A DNA stretch of 64,000 nt from Clostridia bacterium (GTDB taxonomy: Bacteria > Bacillota > Clostridia > Oscillospirales > CAG-382), in assembly GCA_017537345.1 (NCBI GenBank), contig JAFYKY010000017.1:224856-288855 (forward strand), given 5' to 3'. The notes under the pieces were generated by a model, which saw only the letters and a list, made by a program, of their open reading frames with translations, was not told the origin of the DNA and ran no database searches. Below, one piece after another: positions 54,848 to 61,746 of this stretch. A program made the position numbers and the translations under genes. Positions within the stretch are counted from its first letter, which is position 1; every line of letters starts with the position of its first letter.

Positions 54848-54886
54848 CCCTCCTTTGTCTTTTTATCAGTATATGACAAAGGAGGG
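54848..54886 (-). promoter_or_regulatory. Perfect 12-base hairpin covering the dpaA ribosome binding site
   Basis: CCCTCCTTTGTC (54848-54859) and GACAAAGGAGGG (54875-54886) form a perfect stem with a 15-base loop. In the leftward transcript the 3-prime arm contains the AAGGAGGG Shine-Dalgarno of dpaA and is followed by TTTT-ATG. It can act as a weak terminator of sipL, or as a switch that hides the dpaA start. Both readings are inference. Confidence 0.7.
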
Positions 54887-54894
54887 TGTATGTT

Positions 54895-56421
54895 TTATTT
54901 TTTTATTATTATCGGCAAACGGCTGGTAAGCTCACCGACAGTATTGAAGTTTTCGGGATTATCGGAACGTAACGCTTCGGGGTCCACAAAATATCTTTTT
55001 GCAATATTCCACAGATCATCTTTGCCTGAAGGGTAACAAAAGATAAGATTATAATTATCTTTTTCTTCGTTATCGACAGCAATTAAATCCGTAACCGCAG
55101 AAAAAGTGCGGTATACTTTCGGTGACAGCTTAAGCGCGCAAACGATTTTTGCATCGGCGTTTCCGTCTGCGGAAACCGAAACGTTTGTTTCAAGTACGGC
55201 GCAATCGATATCGCATAGATCAAATTTAAAATCTATTTCGGGAATTCTTTCCTCAAAGCTTTCCGTGAGATCGACGTTTTCGTATCTTTCATCTGTTTTG
55301 CACAACAGCGAAATCGTATAAGAACCGTAAACAATAGCGCTGTTTTCTTCTCTTTTAATTTTGCAATCGTTAATTTTCGCCGAGTAATCCAACGTTTCCT
55401 TAAGACTAGTATCGGTTAAAAATTTTCCTTCCAACGTAAAGATCCGTGAAACCGGTTCCATTTCCGTCAGCGTAGAAAATTTTTGCAGTACGGGATAATT
55501 ACTGCACCCCGCAGCAAATCCGTCTGTGGCAAATTCCGCTTCGCAGGATTTGTACAGCATTATTTTTCCCATTACCGTAAATCTGATCTGTACCGTTCTG
55601 TTTTCACCGTATGAATCCACGTCGATGGAGGTTTCCGCGGCGACCACCGAAGCTTCACAGCATACGGAAACGCCGTCCTCGGCATCCACGTCATCAAAGC
55701 TCAAAGTTACGGGAAAACTTTTTTTGGATAATATACATTTGCCCCTTTCGCCTTCACCGGTGTAAAGCAATTTGCTTGTTACCGAAGTCTTAATTTCGGC
55801 TTTTCCGTTCGAAACAAAGCACTCGGGCTTTTCCGCAGACATAAAATTCATTATTACGTCTTCAACGGGAACGCTCCTTTCGCTTAACGTATAGCTTTCT
55901 TCAAAGGTGAATTCATTACTTTTTTCATCTGTTTTTTCACTGTAAGTATAGCTGTCCTTTTTTGTGAAAATATTTTGAGGTAAAAGGGAAGTATCACAGA
56001 TCCTTGCCTTTTCCACTCCCTGAACAGAAATGCTCAAAACGCTTTTTACCCGCACAGAGAACTTTCGCGGGTTAATAATTTTGCAGCCTATCCTTTTCAG
56101 TTTTACTTTACAGTTTACAGCGCCTTCCTTTACAGAAGCTTTGATATCCGCTTTTTCCGTAAACGGCAGGGTAAATGTAGAAAATGACAACGCGGCGCTT
56201 TCGTTGCTTTCATAAAGCATAGAGAATAAGTACGTACCGTTTATTATGCATTTATCACCGTTTAATACCGCGCTTTCCACATAAGGGGTGGCATCAAGCT
56301 TAATAAGCCTCGTAATGTCGGGGCAATAATCGGGCAGCGAAGTTTCTTTCTCAAATTCGCGGTCTACGTCTCCGCAAAATACGCTTTTGAACAAAGGTAT
56401 TTCCTTTGTATATATTTCCAT
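54895..56421 (-). CDS. sipL: SipL-like spore coat protein: SPOCS (DUF3794) domains with C-terminal LysM
   Basis: A 508-residue protein without signal peptide. The N-terminal part has VFCGDVDREFEKETSLPDYCPDI, the hallmark of DUF3794/SPOCS proteins, and the middle contains repeated beta-rich SPOCS-type units (near 40-130, 170-280, 300-430). The end is a LysM-type module (DLWNIAKRYFVDPEALRSDNP, about 465-485). This exact build and length match SipL of Clostridioides difficile, which binds SpoIVA through its LysM domain and anchors the coat to the forespore. Adjacent dpaAB and spoVM support a sporulation role. Confidence 0.88.
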   Translation of the reverse strand: MEIYTKEIPLFKSVFCGDVDREFEKETSLPDYCPDITRLIKLDATPYVESAVLNGDKCIINGTYLFSMLYESNESAALSFSTFTLPFTEKADIKASVKEGAVNCKVKLKRIGCKIINPRKFSVRVKSVLSISVQGVEKARICDTSLLPQNIFTKKDSYTYSEKTDEKSNEFTFEESYTLSERSVPVEDVIMNFMSAEKPECFVSNGKAEIKTSVTSKLLYTGEGERGKCILSKKSFPVTLSFDDVDAEDGVSVCCEASVVAAETSIDVDSYGENRTVQIRFTVMGKIMLYKSCEAEFATDGFAAGCSNYPVLQKFSTLTEMEPVSRIFTLEGKFLTDTSLKETLDYSAKINDCKIKREENSAIVYGSYTISLLCKTDERYENVDLTESFEERIPEIDFKFDLCDIDCAVLETNVSVSADGNADAKIVCALKLSPKVYRTFSAVTDLIAVDNEEKDNYNLIFCYPSGKDDLWNIAKRYFVDPEALRSDNPENFNTVGELTSRLPIIIKK

Positions 56422-56523
56422 AGCTTAAATCCTTTCTGTTTTTTATATACATATATGCGCAGTAATTAAATTTTAGTACCATTTGTATGCATTCGGCATA
56501 AATTGTTACCAAGAGGTGATAGC

Positions 56524-56676
56524 TTGAAGCTGAAACACAGAAACGGCCGGTCGGGAAGCTGCGTTATTGCTTTCGGGGTAGGGATAATAGTGGCGTGTGT
56601 GTTGCCCTGGGTAGCGGTAAGCTTTACAGTCGCCGTTGTAGCGGTTACTGCAGGTGTGTTGTTATATTTGAATTAG
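56524..56676 (+). CDS. 50-residue hydrophobic protein upstream of spoVM
   Basis: A short frame starting at TTG with GAGGTGAT 5 bases upstream. It has a basic N-terminus (MKLKHRNGRSG) and then about 37 residues of Val/Ala/Gly-rich sequence with CVLPWVAV in the middle, enough for one long or two short membrane helices. Its stop overlaps the GGAGG used by spoVM, so the two are likely translated together. I do not recognise the family. Confidence 0.65.
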   Translation: MKLKHRNGRSGSCVIAFGVGIIVACVLPWVAVSFTVAVVAVTAGVLLYLN

Positions 56677-56689
56677 GAGGTAGACGGTA

Positions 56690-56770
56690 ATGAAAATAGT
56701 AGTTTTAAAATCTCCAAAGCTGTTGCGTCCGATTATGAGGCGTATTTTCGGTACAAAAAACAGCAGGTAA
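56690..56770 (+). CDS. spoVM: Stage V sporulation protein SpoVM, 26 residues
   Basis: A 26-codon gene with GGAGG 9 bases upstream. The peptide starts MKIVVLKSPKLLRPI and goes on with MRRIFG and a basic tail, matching the pattern of SpoVM of Bacillus subtilis (also 26 residues, M-K-x-x-x-[IL]-K-x-P-K-[FL]-L and a basic amphipathic helix; proline at position 9). SpoVM recognises the convex forespore membrane and recruits the SpoIVA ATPase that forms the coat base. It is divergent from sipL, which encodes the other SpoIVA anchor in clostridia. Confidence 0.87.
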   Translation: MKIVVLKSPKLLRPIMRRIFGTKNSR

Positions 56771-56800
56771 AAAAATACTTGAATTTGATAAAAAAAGTAC

Positions 56801-56829
56801 TTGACAAACAGCCTTGTGTGTGATAGAAT
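56801..56829 (+). promoter_or_regulatory. Promoter of the tRNA-Met/Ile2 and tRNA-Thr pair
   Basis: TTGACA (56801-56806), 17 bases, TAGAAT (56824-56829), about 44 bases before the first tRNA. Confidence 0.8.
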
Positions 56830-56872
56830 AACCAAGCTGTCTGCGAAAGCACAGAATAAGGTCTTTCAATGT

Positions 56873-56949
56873 GGGCCATTAGCTCAGTTGGTTAGAGCAA
56901 CCGGCTCATAACCGGTCGGTCCGGGGTTCGAGTCCCTGATGGCCCACCA
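56873..56949 (+). tRNA. tRNA with CAT anticodon (elongator Met, or Ile2 if modified)
   Basis: Cloverleaf: acceptor GGGCCAT/ATGGCCC, D arm GCTC/GAGC, anticodon stem ACCGG/CCGGT around CTCATAA (anticodon CAT), T arm with GTTCGAGTC, discriminator A and encoded CCA. The initiator type is excluded by the normal first base pair (G-C). Met and Ile2 (lysidine at C34) cannot be separated with confidence by eye. Confidence 0.92.
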
Positions 56950-56961
56950 CACATTTAATAT

Positions 56962-57037
56962 GCTGATGTGGCACAGTAGGTAGCGCACATCCTTGGTAAG
57001 GATGAGGTCACGGGTTCGACTCCCGTCATCAGCTCCA
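56962..57037 (+). tRNA. tRNA-Thr (anticodon GGT)
   Basis: Acceptor GCTGATG/CATCAGC, anticodon stem CATCC/GGATG around TTGGTAA (anticodon GGT, reads ACC and ACT), T arm CGGG-TTCGACT-CCCG, discriminator T and encoded CCA. 12 bases after the preceding tRNA. Confidence 0.95.
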
Positions 57038-57040
57038 AAA

Positions 57041-57070
57041 AAACCGTACTGATTTTCAGTACGGTTTTTG
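57041..57070 (+). terminator. Terminator of the tRNA pair
   Basis: AAACCGTACTGA (57041-57052) pairs with TCAGTACGGTTT (57056-57067), followed by TTG; 12-base stem. It may also serve the leftward DUF421 gene, through the A tract on the other side. Confidence 0.9.
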
Positions 57071-57085
57071 CTGTATATGGTGGAT

Positions 57086-57760
57086 TTATGTCATTTTATA
57101 AAGCGTAAGCTTTCGGTCATCGTCACACAGACCGAGCAGGATCTCCTTTTCGTTTTTGTATCCCATAGATTTTATCTCTTTTTTCAGCCACGCGGCGTTA
57201 AGCCCCATTCTTTTCAGGTTTTCATCAAGGATACGTCCGTCCATTATTACCTCGGTGCTTATAGCCTCCGGCGGCGGAACTATATTCAGATCCTCCGGCT
57301 TTGCGGGGCGTTTGATTGATTTGGGCAAAACCGTGAGCCTGCCGTTGTATTCAAAAACCACGGTCTGAATATCGTCAAGGTTAAAATATCCTTCCTGACG
57401 GCACATAACCATAAACTCGCTTAAGTCCATCTTGCACTTTTTCATATTCTTGCGGTATATCTTCCCGCCGTTCATAATTATGGTCGGCGAACCGTTTATA
57501 TATTTACGCATTTTGGGTAATTTACTGGTTATAAGGGTCAATCCCCAGGTGATCCCGCCGTAAATAATCATAGCGATAAGGGGCTTCCACGGCTTTTCCA
57601 GCTCCGTTGCCATCTCCGCGGCGATGGAGCCGATGGTTATTCCCGTAATATAATCAAAAAAATCCAGCTGTGACATTTGCTTGTGTCCCAGCACCTTAGC
57701 GATCACAAACAACGCGCCTGCCGACAGTACCGAAGTTAATATAACCTTTAATATTTCCAT
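57086..57760 (-). CDS. DUF421 membrane protein, YetF-like
   Basis: A 224-residue protein with three N-terminal membrane helices (about 4-22, 34-54 and 60-80) and a soluble C-terminal DUF421 domain. Motifs QLDFFDYITGITIGSIAAEMA near residue 33, GSPTIIMNGGKIYRKNMKK near 98 and EFMVMCRQEGYFNLDDIQTVVFEYNG near 120 are characteristic. Such proteins (YetF, YdfR) are common in spore formers; YetF-type proteins are linked to spore membranes and stress, but the activity is not defined. Its ribosome site lies in a short inverted repeat (57763-57769 with 57794-57800). Confidence 0.85.
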   Translation of the reverse strand: MEILKVILTSVLSAGALFVIAKVLGHKQMSQLDFFDYITGITIGSIAAEMATELEKPWKPLIAMIIYGGITWGLTLITSKLPKMRKYINGSPTIIMNGGKIYRKNMKKCKMDLSEFMVMCRQEGYFNLDDIQTVVFEYNGRLTVLPKSIKRPAKPEDLNIVPPPEAISTEVIMDGRILDENLKRMGLNAAWLKKEIKSMGYKNEKEILLGLCDDDRKLTLYKMT

Positions 57761-57816
57761 ATCGCACCTCCGTATGTCCGTAGTATTTCCCGCAGGTGCG
57801 AGCGTATATACAAAAG

Positions 57817-57848
57817 TTACCCCGTTAAGCATAGCCTTAACGGGGTAA
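57817..57848 (-). terminator. Terminator of the second BlaI/BlaR1 operon
   Basis: TTACCCCGTTAAG (57817-57829) pairs with CTTAACGGGGTAA (57836-57848), 13 bases; reading leftward CTTTTG follows. It is 7 bases past the lipoprotein gene. Confidence 0.85.
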
Positions 57849-57855
57849 TATCTTT

Positions 57856-59130
57856 TTATTCGGCTTTGGTGAAGCTCAAACCGTTTTCGTCAACGTTTAC
57901 CTTGTAGATCACAGTTTCGGTATACGGCTCCCAATAATCGAGAAGATTGACACCGCTGTATTGCTTACGGCGGTATTTGATCTCGTCCGCTTCTGCAAAA
58001 AGCTCGCCGTTTTCGTCTTCAAAAAAGCGTATTCTACTTACAGCGTTTTCAAACGGTAAGAAAACAAAATGCTTAATTTCTCCGTTTTCCCATACAGCCG
58101 CATTGATTCTGTATGTGGGAACTGACAGGTATTCAATGCTTGAAATATTCCTCGGATTATAATCCTTTATACGGTGGAATGTTATTTGCTCTTGGTTTCC
58201 GTCGCCGTCAAGATCCGCTTCCCGGGTATCAAAGCAACCGGAATTTTGGTTAAGTACAATATAATATTCGCCTGATTTTTTCAAATCTGTTCCAGCGCCG
58301 GCGGTAATATCTTCACCGAATTTTATCTCTTCGGGCGACTCTGTGGTAAAATACATACTGGCGTTATCTGTATGAACGATTAATCTATATTTGCCGTCAG
58401 AGGTTTCCAGCAGATACCCGTCGCCGGTTTCGGTGACGCTTCCGTAAATTCCGCCGGCGGTATTTTCGGCACATTGCAGGAAAAATCCGGTTCTGTCGTT
58501 ATAAAAACATAGCACGTTTGTTTTATATACCGTATATTCTTCCTTGTTACCGGACACCGCGAAGGTAAACACTTCAAATGAAGGTTTCTTTATATCTTCA
58601 TAATAGCTTATTTCCGTTTCTTCCAACAGAAAAATACTTTCAATAGCGCTTGAGCTTACCGAAAGATAAACGGTTTTATCCTTTAATAAGATAAGCTGCA
58701 TTTTTACGTTATCGGCCGTAACTGAGTATGCGCATTCAAGGTTTTCTGTAAAATATTGCAAGGAATATCCGTCAAGCCAATTGGTCTCCGCGCTTATGAC
58801 CTTGAAATTAAGCGGTGCTTCGGTCATGACACCTTTTTCTTCCCAAACAGACTGGACGTCATCTTCATATATTACTGTAGAAAACAAACGCATATCCGGC
58901 GCAACGTATAATTTTGTGTTTTTTGCGTTAAATGCCATTTTTGTTGCCAGAGCAAGGGATAAACTGGGATTTTCGCTGCTTAAAGAAACCATCACACTGC
59001 ATACGACATCACTGTAGACGTATTGCCTGCCTTTTTTGTCCGTGTTTTCCGTGCTCTCACAGGAATACATTGGTACACAAACAGCAGTAATACAAAGGAT
59101 TAATAAAACTAAGGATATTATTCTTTTCAT
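57856..59130 (-). CDS. Exported lipoprotein of the second BlaI/BlaR1 operon
   Basis: A 424-residue protein with signal MKRIISLVLLILCITAVCV and a lipobox-like MYSC (C24). The rest has no recognised domain. One segment, DTREADLDGDGNQEQITFHR near residue 308, has the DxDxDG calcium-loop or FG-GAP-like pattern, also found near the C-terminus of the adjacent BlaR1-type protein (DVDGDGQYELCVILPGP). Its start overlaps that gene by 4 bases, so it is the third gene of the operon and probably works with the sensor outside the cell. Confidence 0.75.
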   Translation of the reverse strand: MKRIISLVLLILCITAVCVPMYSCESTENTDKKGRQYVYSDVVCSVMVSLSSENPSLSLALATKMAFNAKNTKLYVAPDMRLFSTVIYEDDVQSVWEEKGVMTEAPLNFKVISAETNWLDGYSLQYFTENLECAYSVTADNVKMQLILLKDKTVYLSVSSSAIESIFLLEETEISYYEDIKKPSFEVFTFAVSGNKEEYTVYKTNVLCFYNDRTGFFLQCAENTAGGIYGSVTETGDGYLLETSDGKYRLIVHTDNASMYFTTESPEEIKFGEDITAGAGTDLKKSGEYYIVLNQNSGCFDTREADLDGDGNQEQITFHRIKDYNPRNISSIEYLSVPTYRINAAVWENGEIKHFVFLPFENAVSRIRFFEDENGELFAEADEIKYRRKQYSGVNLLDYWEPYTETVIYKVNVDENGLSFTKAE

Positions 59131-61274
59131 TGTTGTATCCTTTCCATCTCGGAAAACGGCATTTCCTCGCCGGTTTCCGTATTTGTGCAGATTATTCTAT
59201 CATCGGTAAGTCTGAAATCGTAATGCGTGTCTTCATTCCATAATTTAAGCCCTATGCTGCCGTCTGTGCCGATTGCGAATTGGACGACTTTAAATATTAT
59301 CATTTCTTCAGCAACACGATCACATCCGTCGTAAATTGCAAGCACGTTTGAGCCTACTCCGGATGTAGGTCCGGGTAAAATAACACACAACTCGTATTGT
59401 CCGTCGCCGTCAACGTCTTTATATGCACTTTGTGATATCCATTCCGCAACACGTGCATAATGACCTGCGCGGTTATCTTCGCTTTTTACAAATGTCGTGT
59501 TATCGGGAATATGCTCTATTTTGTTTTCTGAATTGATTTCGGACATAGGTAACGGCGAAGACAACTCGGATATGTACTTTAAACCTTCGTTTGTTCGTTC
59601 AAAAACATAAGTGTTTTTTCCGTCAGCCGTTTCAAGATACAGCTTGTTGCCGTCATAACGGTAAGTGCCGTAAGGGCAATATTGCTGTGCAGAGTAGGTA
59701 CGGTATCCGTATGTAAAATGGTTTCCGTATTTTTCAAGATATATCGACGCTTCCGTTGCAGGATATGCGTTGTCGCTTCCGAAATTATACGTGTAAACGT
59801 CGTATAATGTATACGGAAGAATGTAACCTGCGCCTCCGTTATCAACAGAATATTCTGCTATAATTACAGAATCATATGTCTTGGAATACTCGTTTTCTTT
59901 TGTACCAAACATAAACAAGATCGTGCCGTTAGTGAAGTATATCAAGTAAACTACTCCATTTTCCTCACGGTTACACATATATACTTCATATGCGTTAGTT
60001 CTTATGAGTTCAGCATTGTAGTCGGCTTCCCACTTTTCGTCCTGTATCATATTGTCAAAATTGTTTTTGTAAAGTTTGCTTTTTTCCAGCGTGCCGGCTT
60101 CACTATAGGTGCTGTTATCCGGTTGCTCTATAAGCAGACGGTTATCAGTTGTTACAATCAACTGAGGAAGAAAAAATGTATAATCCGATACTAACATTTG
60201 ATTTGGCAGCTCAACGTTGGAGTATATTAATCTCTTGAACTTGAAACGCGCAGCTACAGAATCTTTGTCGTTAACAATACTGTCGGAAACGTTACTCATA
60301 TCATCGCTCGTTTCGTTAGACAACGGATCGGTGAGAAAGAATACCGAGGTAGCAATACACGCCAAAACCGCTATGATAATTATCCAGAAAGCGGGCTTTT
60401 TATAGTTCAGCACGCCTTTTATACGGCTTTTTACAGAGGTTTCGCCAAAGGCTACGGGGCAAGCCGTTACCCATTTACCCGAAACGCTGCAGTTGAGTAA
60501 GGCTTCGGAATACTGTTTTTTGATCTGAAGACCGTATTTTTTAATAACCTTTTCATCGCAGGCGGATTCAATATCCTTGCAAAACATAACGTACGCTACC
60601 CATAACAAAGGATTAAACCAGTATACGGTAAGCAATAAAAATCCAAAGGGCTTCCACAGGTGGTCCTTGCGTTTTATATGCGCCTGCTCGTGGGCAATGA
60701 CCATCTCCGCATCCGCTTCCGAAACGTAAGAGGGGAGATATATTCTCGGACAAAACGCGCCGAGAATAAAAGGCGAGGAAACGTTATCGCATATAAATAT
60801 CCTTTTATCCTGCTTGACCGATTCTCTTACTCTGCGCTTGAGCAAAGCGTAGCTTACCAGCCCGTAAACCGACATACCCGCCATTCCGCACAGCCATACC
60901 GTTGCCGCAATATCAATAATCTTTTTGGCGGGAGTTTCCTTTGGTTCCGTTTCAATAACGCCGTCCGTTTCGGGCGGAGACAGCACATCCGAAATAATAG
61001 GATTAAAAACGCTGTTGAAGGTATCAAGACCGCTGTGTATATAAGGCGTATCCGTATAAACTATCTCCGGCGGTACGGTTTCCACGCTGGGGACAGCGCT
61101 CGTTTTGCTTTGCACCGAAAAGGGAATAAGCAATCTTAAAGCCACAAACGCCCACAGCACGCAGAATATCCAGCGGGGAGCTTTTCTGAGCGCAAGCCGC
61201 AAAAGCAAGACCGCAATAACCAGCCAGCCCGCAACGATGCTCATATTAAGAAGCTTTATAAAAATATCTGTCAT
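59127..61274 (-). CDS. BlaR1-type M56 membrane metallopeptidase, system 2
   Basis: A 715-residue paralogue of the 23125-25953 protein in its first about 330 residues. Membrane helices are near 8-28, 35-53, 130-150 and 300-322. The zinc motif is AHEQAHIKRKDH (H195). WFNPLLWVAYVMFCKDIESACDE follows near 215, typical of M56. The external C-terminal 390 residues are neither a penicillin-binding domain nor LRRs; the last 110 contain DVDGDGQYELCV, an FG-GAP-like pattern. Inferred to sense an unknown signal and cut the co-encoded repressor. Confidence 0.85.
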   Translation of the reverse strand: MTDIFIKLLNMSIVAGWLVIAVLLLRLALRKAPRWIFCVLWAFVALRLLIPFSVQSKTSAVPSVETVPPEIVYTDTPYIHSGLDTFNSVFNPIISDVLSPPETDGVIETEPKETPAKKIIDIAATVWLCGMAGMSVYGLVSYALLKRRVRESVKQDKRIFICDNVSSPFILGAFCPRIYLPSYVSEADAEMVIAHEQAHIKRKDHLWKPFGFLLLTVYWFNPLLWVAYVMFCKDIESACDEKVIKKYGLQIKKQYSEALLNCSVSGKWVTACPVAFGETSVKSRIKGVLNYKKPAFWIIIIAVLACIATSVFFLTDPLSNETSDDMSNVSDSIVNDKDSVAARFKFKRLIYSNVELPNQMLVSDYTFFLPQLIVTTDNRLLIEQPDNSTYSEAGTLEKSKLYKNNFDNMIQDEKWEADYNAELIRTNAYEVYMCNREENGVVYLIYFTNGTILFMFGTKENEYSKTYDSVIIAEYSVDNGGAGYILPYTLYDVYTYNFGSDNAYPATEASIYLEKYGNHFTYGYRTYSAQQYCPYGTYRYDGNKLYLETADGKNTYVFERTNEGLKYISELSSPLPMSEINSENKIEHIPDNTTFVKSEDNRAGHYARVAEWISQSAYKDVDGDGQYELCVILPGPTSGVGSNVLAIYDGCDRVAEEMIIFKVVQFAIGTDGSIGLKLWNEDTHYDFRLTDDRIICTNTETGEEMPFSEMERIQQ

Positions 61275-61639
61275 TACTGCTCCTCCTTATATTCGTTTAT
61301 CATTTTCCGCAAAAGGGAAACTTCCTCCTTGGTAAGTTTCTTTCGCGCCGTGAAAGCGGCTACAAAAGCAGGCAGGGAGCCGTCGAACGCTTCTTCAACA
61401 AATCTTTCGCTTTGCATAGAATAAAAATCCTGCTTTGATATAAGTGAGGACACCACGCCCTTTTCGTTTTTAAACAGACCTTTTTCGCAAAGCCTGCGCA
61501 AAACCGTAAAGGTGGTGGATTTTTTCCAAGCAAGCTTTTCTTCGCTCAGCTTCACCAGAGCGGATGAGGATATAGGCTCGTTTTCCCATATAATGTCGGC
61601 AAATTTACTTTCAACAACACCGAGCTGTATTTCATTCAT
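61274..61639 (-). CDS. BlaI/MecI-family transcriptional repressor, system 2
   Basis: A 121-residue winged-helix repressor: ESKFADIIWENEPISSSALVKL near residue 10, AWKKSTTFTVLRRLCEKGLFKNE near 37-60, and a C-terminal dimerisation part (SLPAFVAAFTARKKLTKEEV). Closely similar to the system 1 repressor along the whole length. The stop overlaps the protease start by one base. The promoter before it carries a perfect BlaI-type dyad. Confidence 0.9.
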   Translation of the reverse strand: MNEIQLGVVESKFADIIWENEPISSSALVKLSEEKLAWKKSTTFTVLRRLCEKGLFKNEKGVVSSLISKQDFYSMQSERFVEEAFDGSLPAFVAAFTARKKLTKEEVSLLRKMINEYKEEQ

Positions 61640-61680
61640 ATTATATTCCTCCTTGGTTTACTTGTTGTAGACCTGCAAAT

Positions 61681-61709
61681 AGTTTACACTATGTAAACCA
61701 TTTTGTCAA
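61681..61709 (-). promoter_or_regulatory. Promoter with BlaI-type operator, system 2
   Basis: On the minus strand TTGACA (61709-61704), 17 bases, TAAACT (61686-61681). A perfect dyad GTTTACA-CTA-TGTAAAC (61682-61698) covers the spacer and -10. This contains the TACA/TGTA core known from BlaI and MecI operators. A weaker second dyad, GGTTTAC-5-GTAGACC (61655-61673), lies in the early transcript. Autorepression is inferred. Confidence 0.8.
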
Positions 61710-61746
61710 TAGAAAAAGCGCACAAAAATTTGTGCGCTTAAACTTT

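Noticed and set aside
56455..56523. Sporulation sigma-factor promoters (CATAAATT on plus, CATACAAAT on minus) between sipL and spoVM
   Set aside because: The -10-like words fit sigma-E or sigma-K loosely, but no convincing -35 word at the correct distance was found on either strand.
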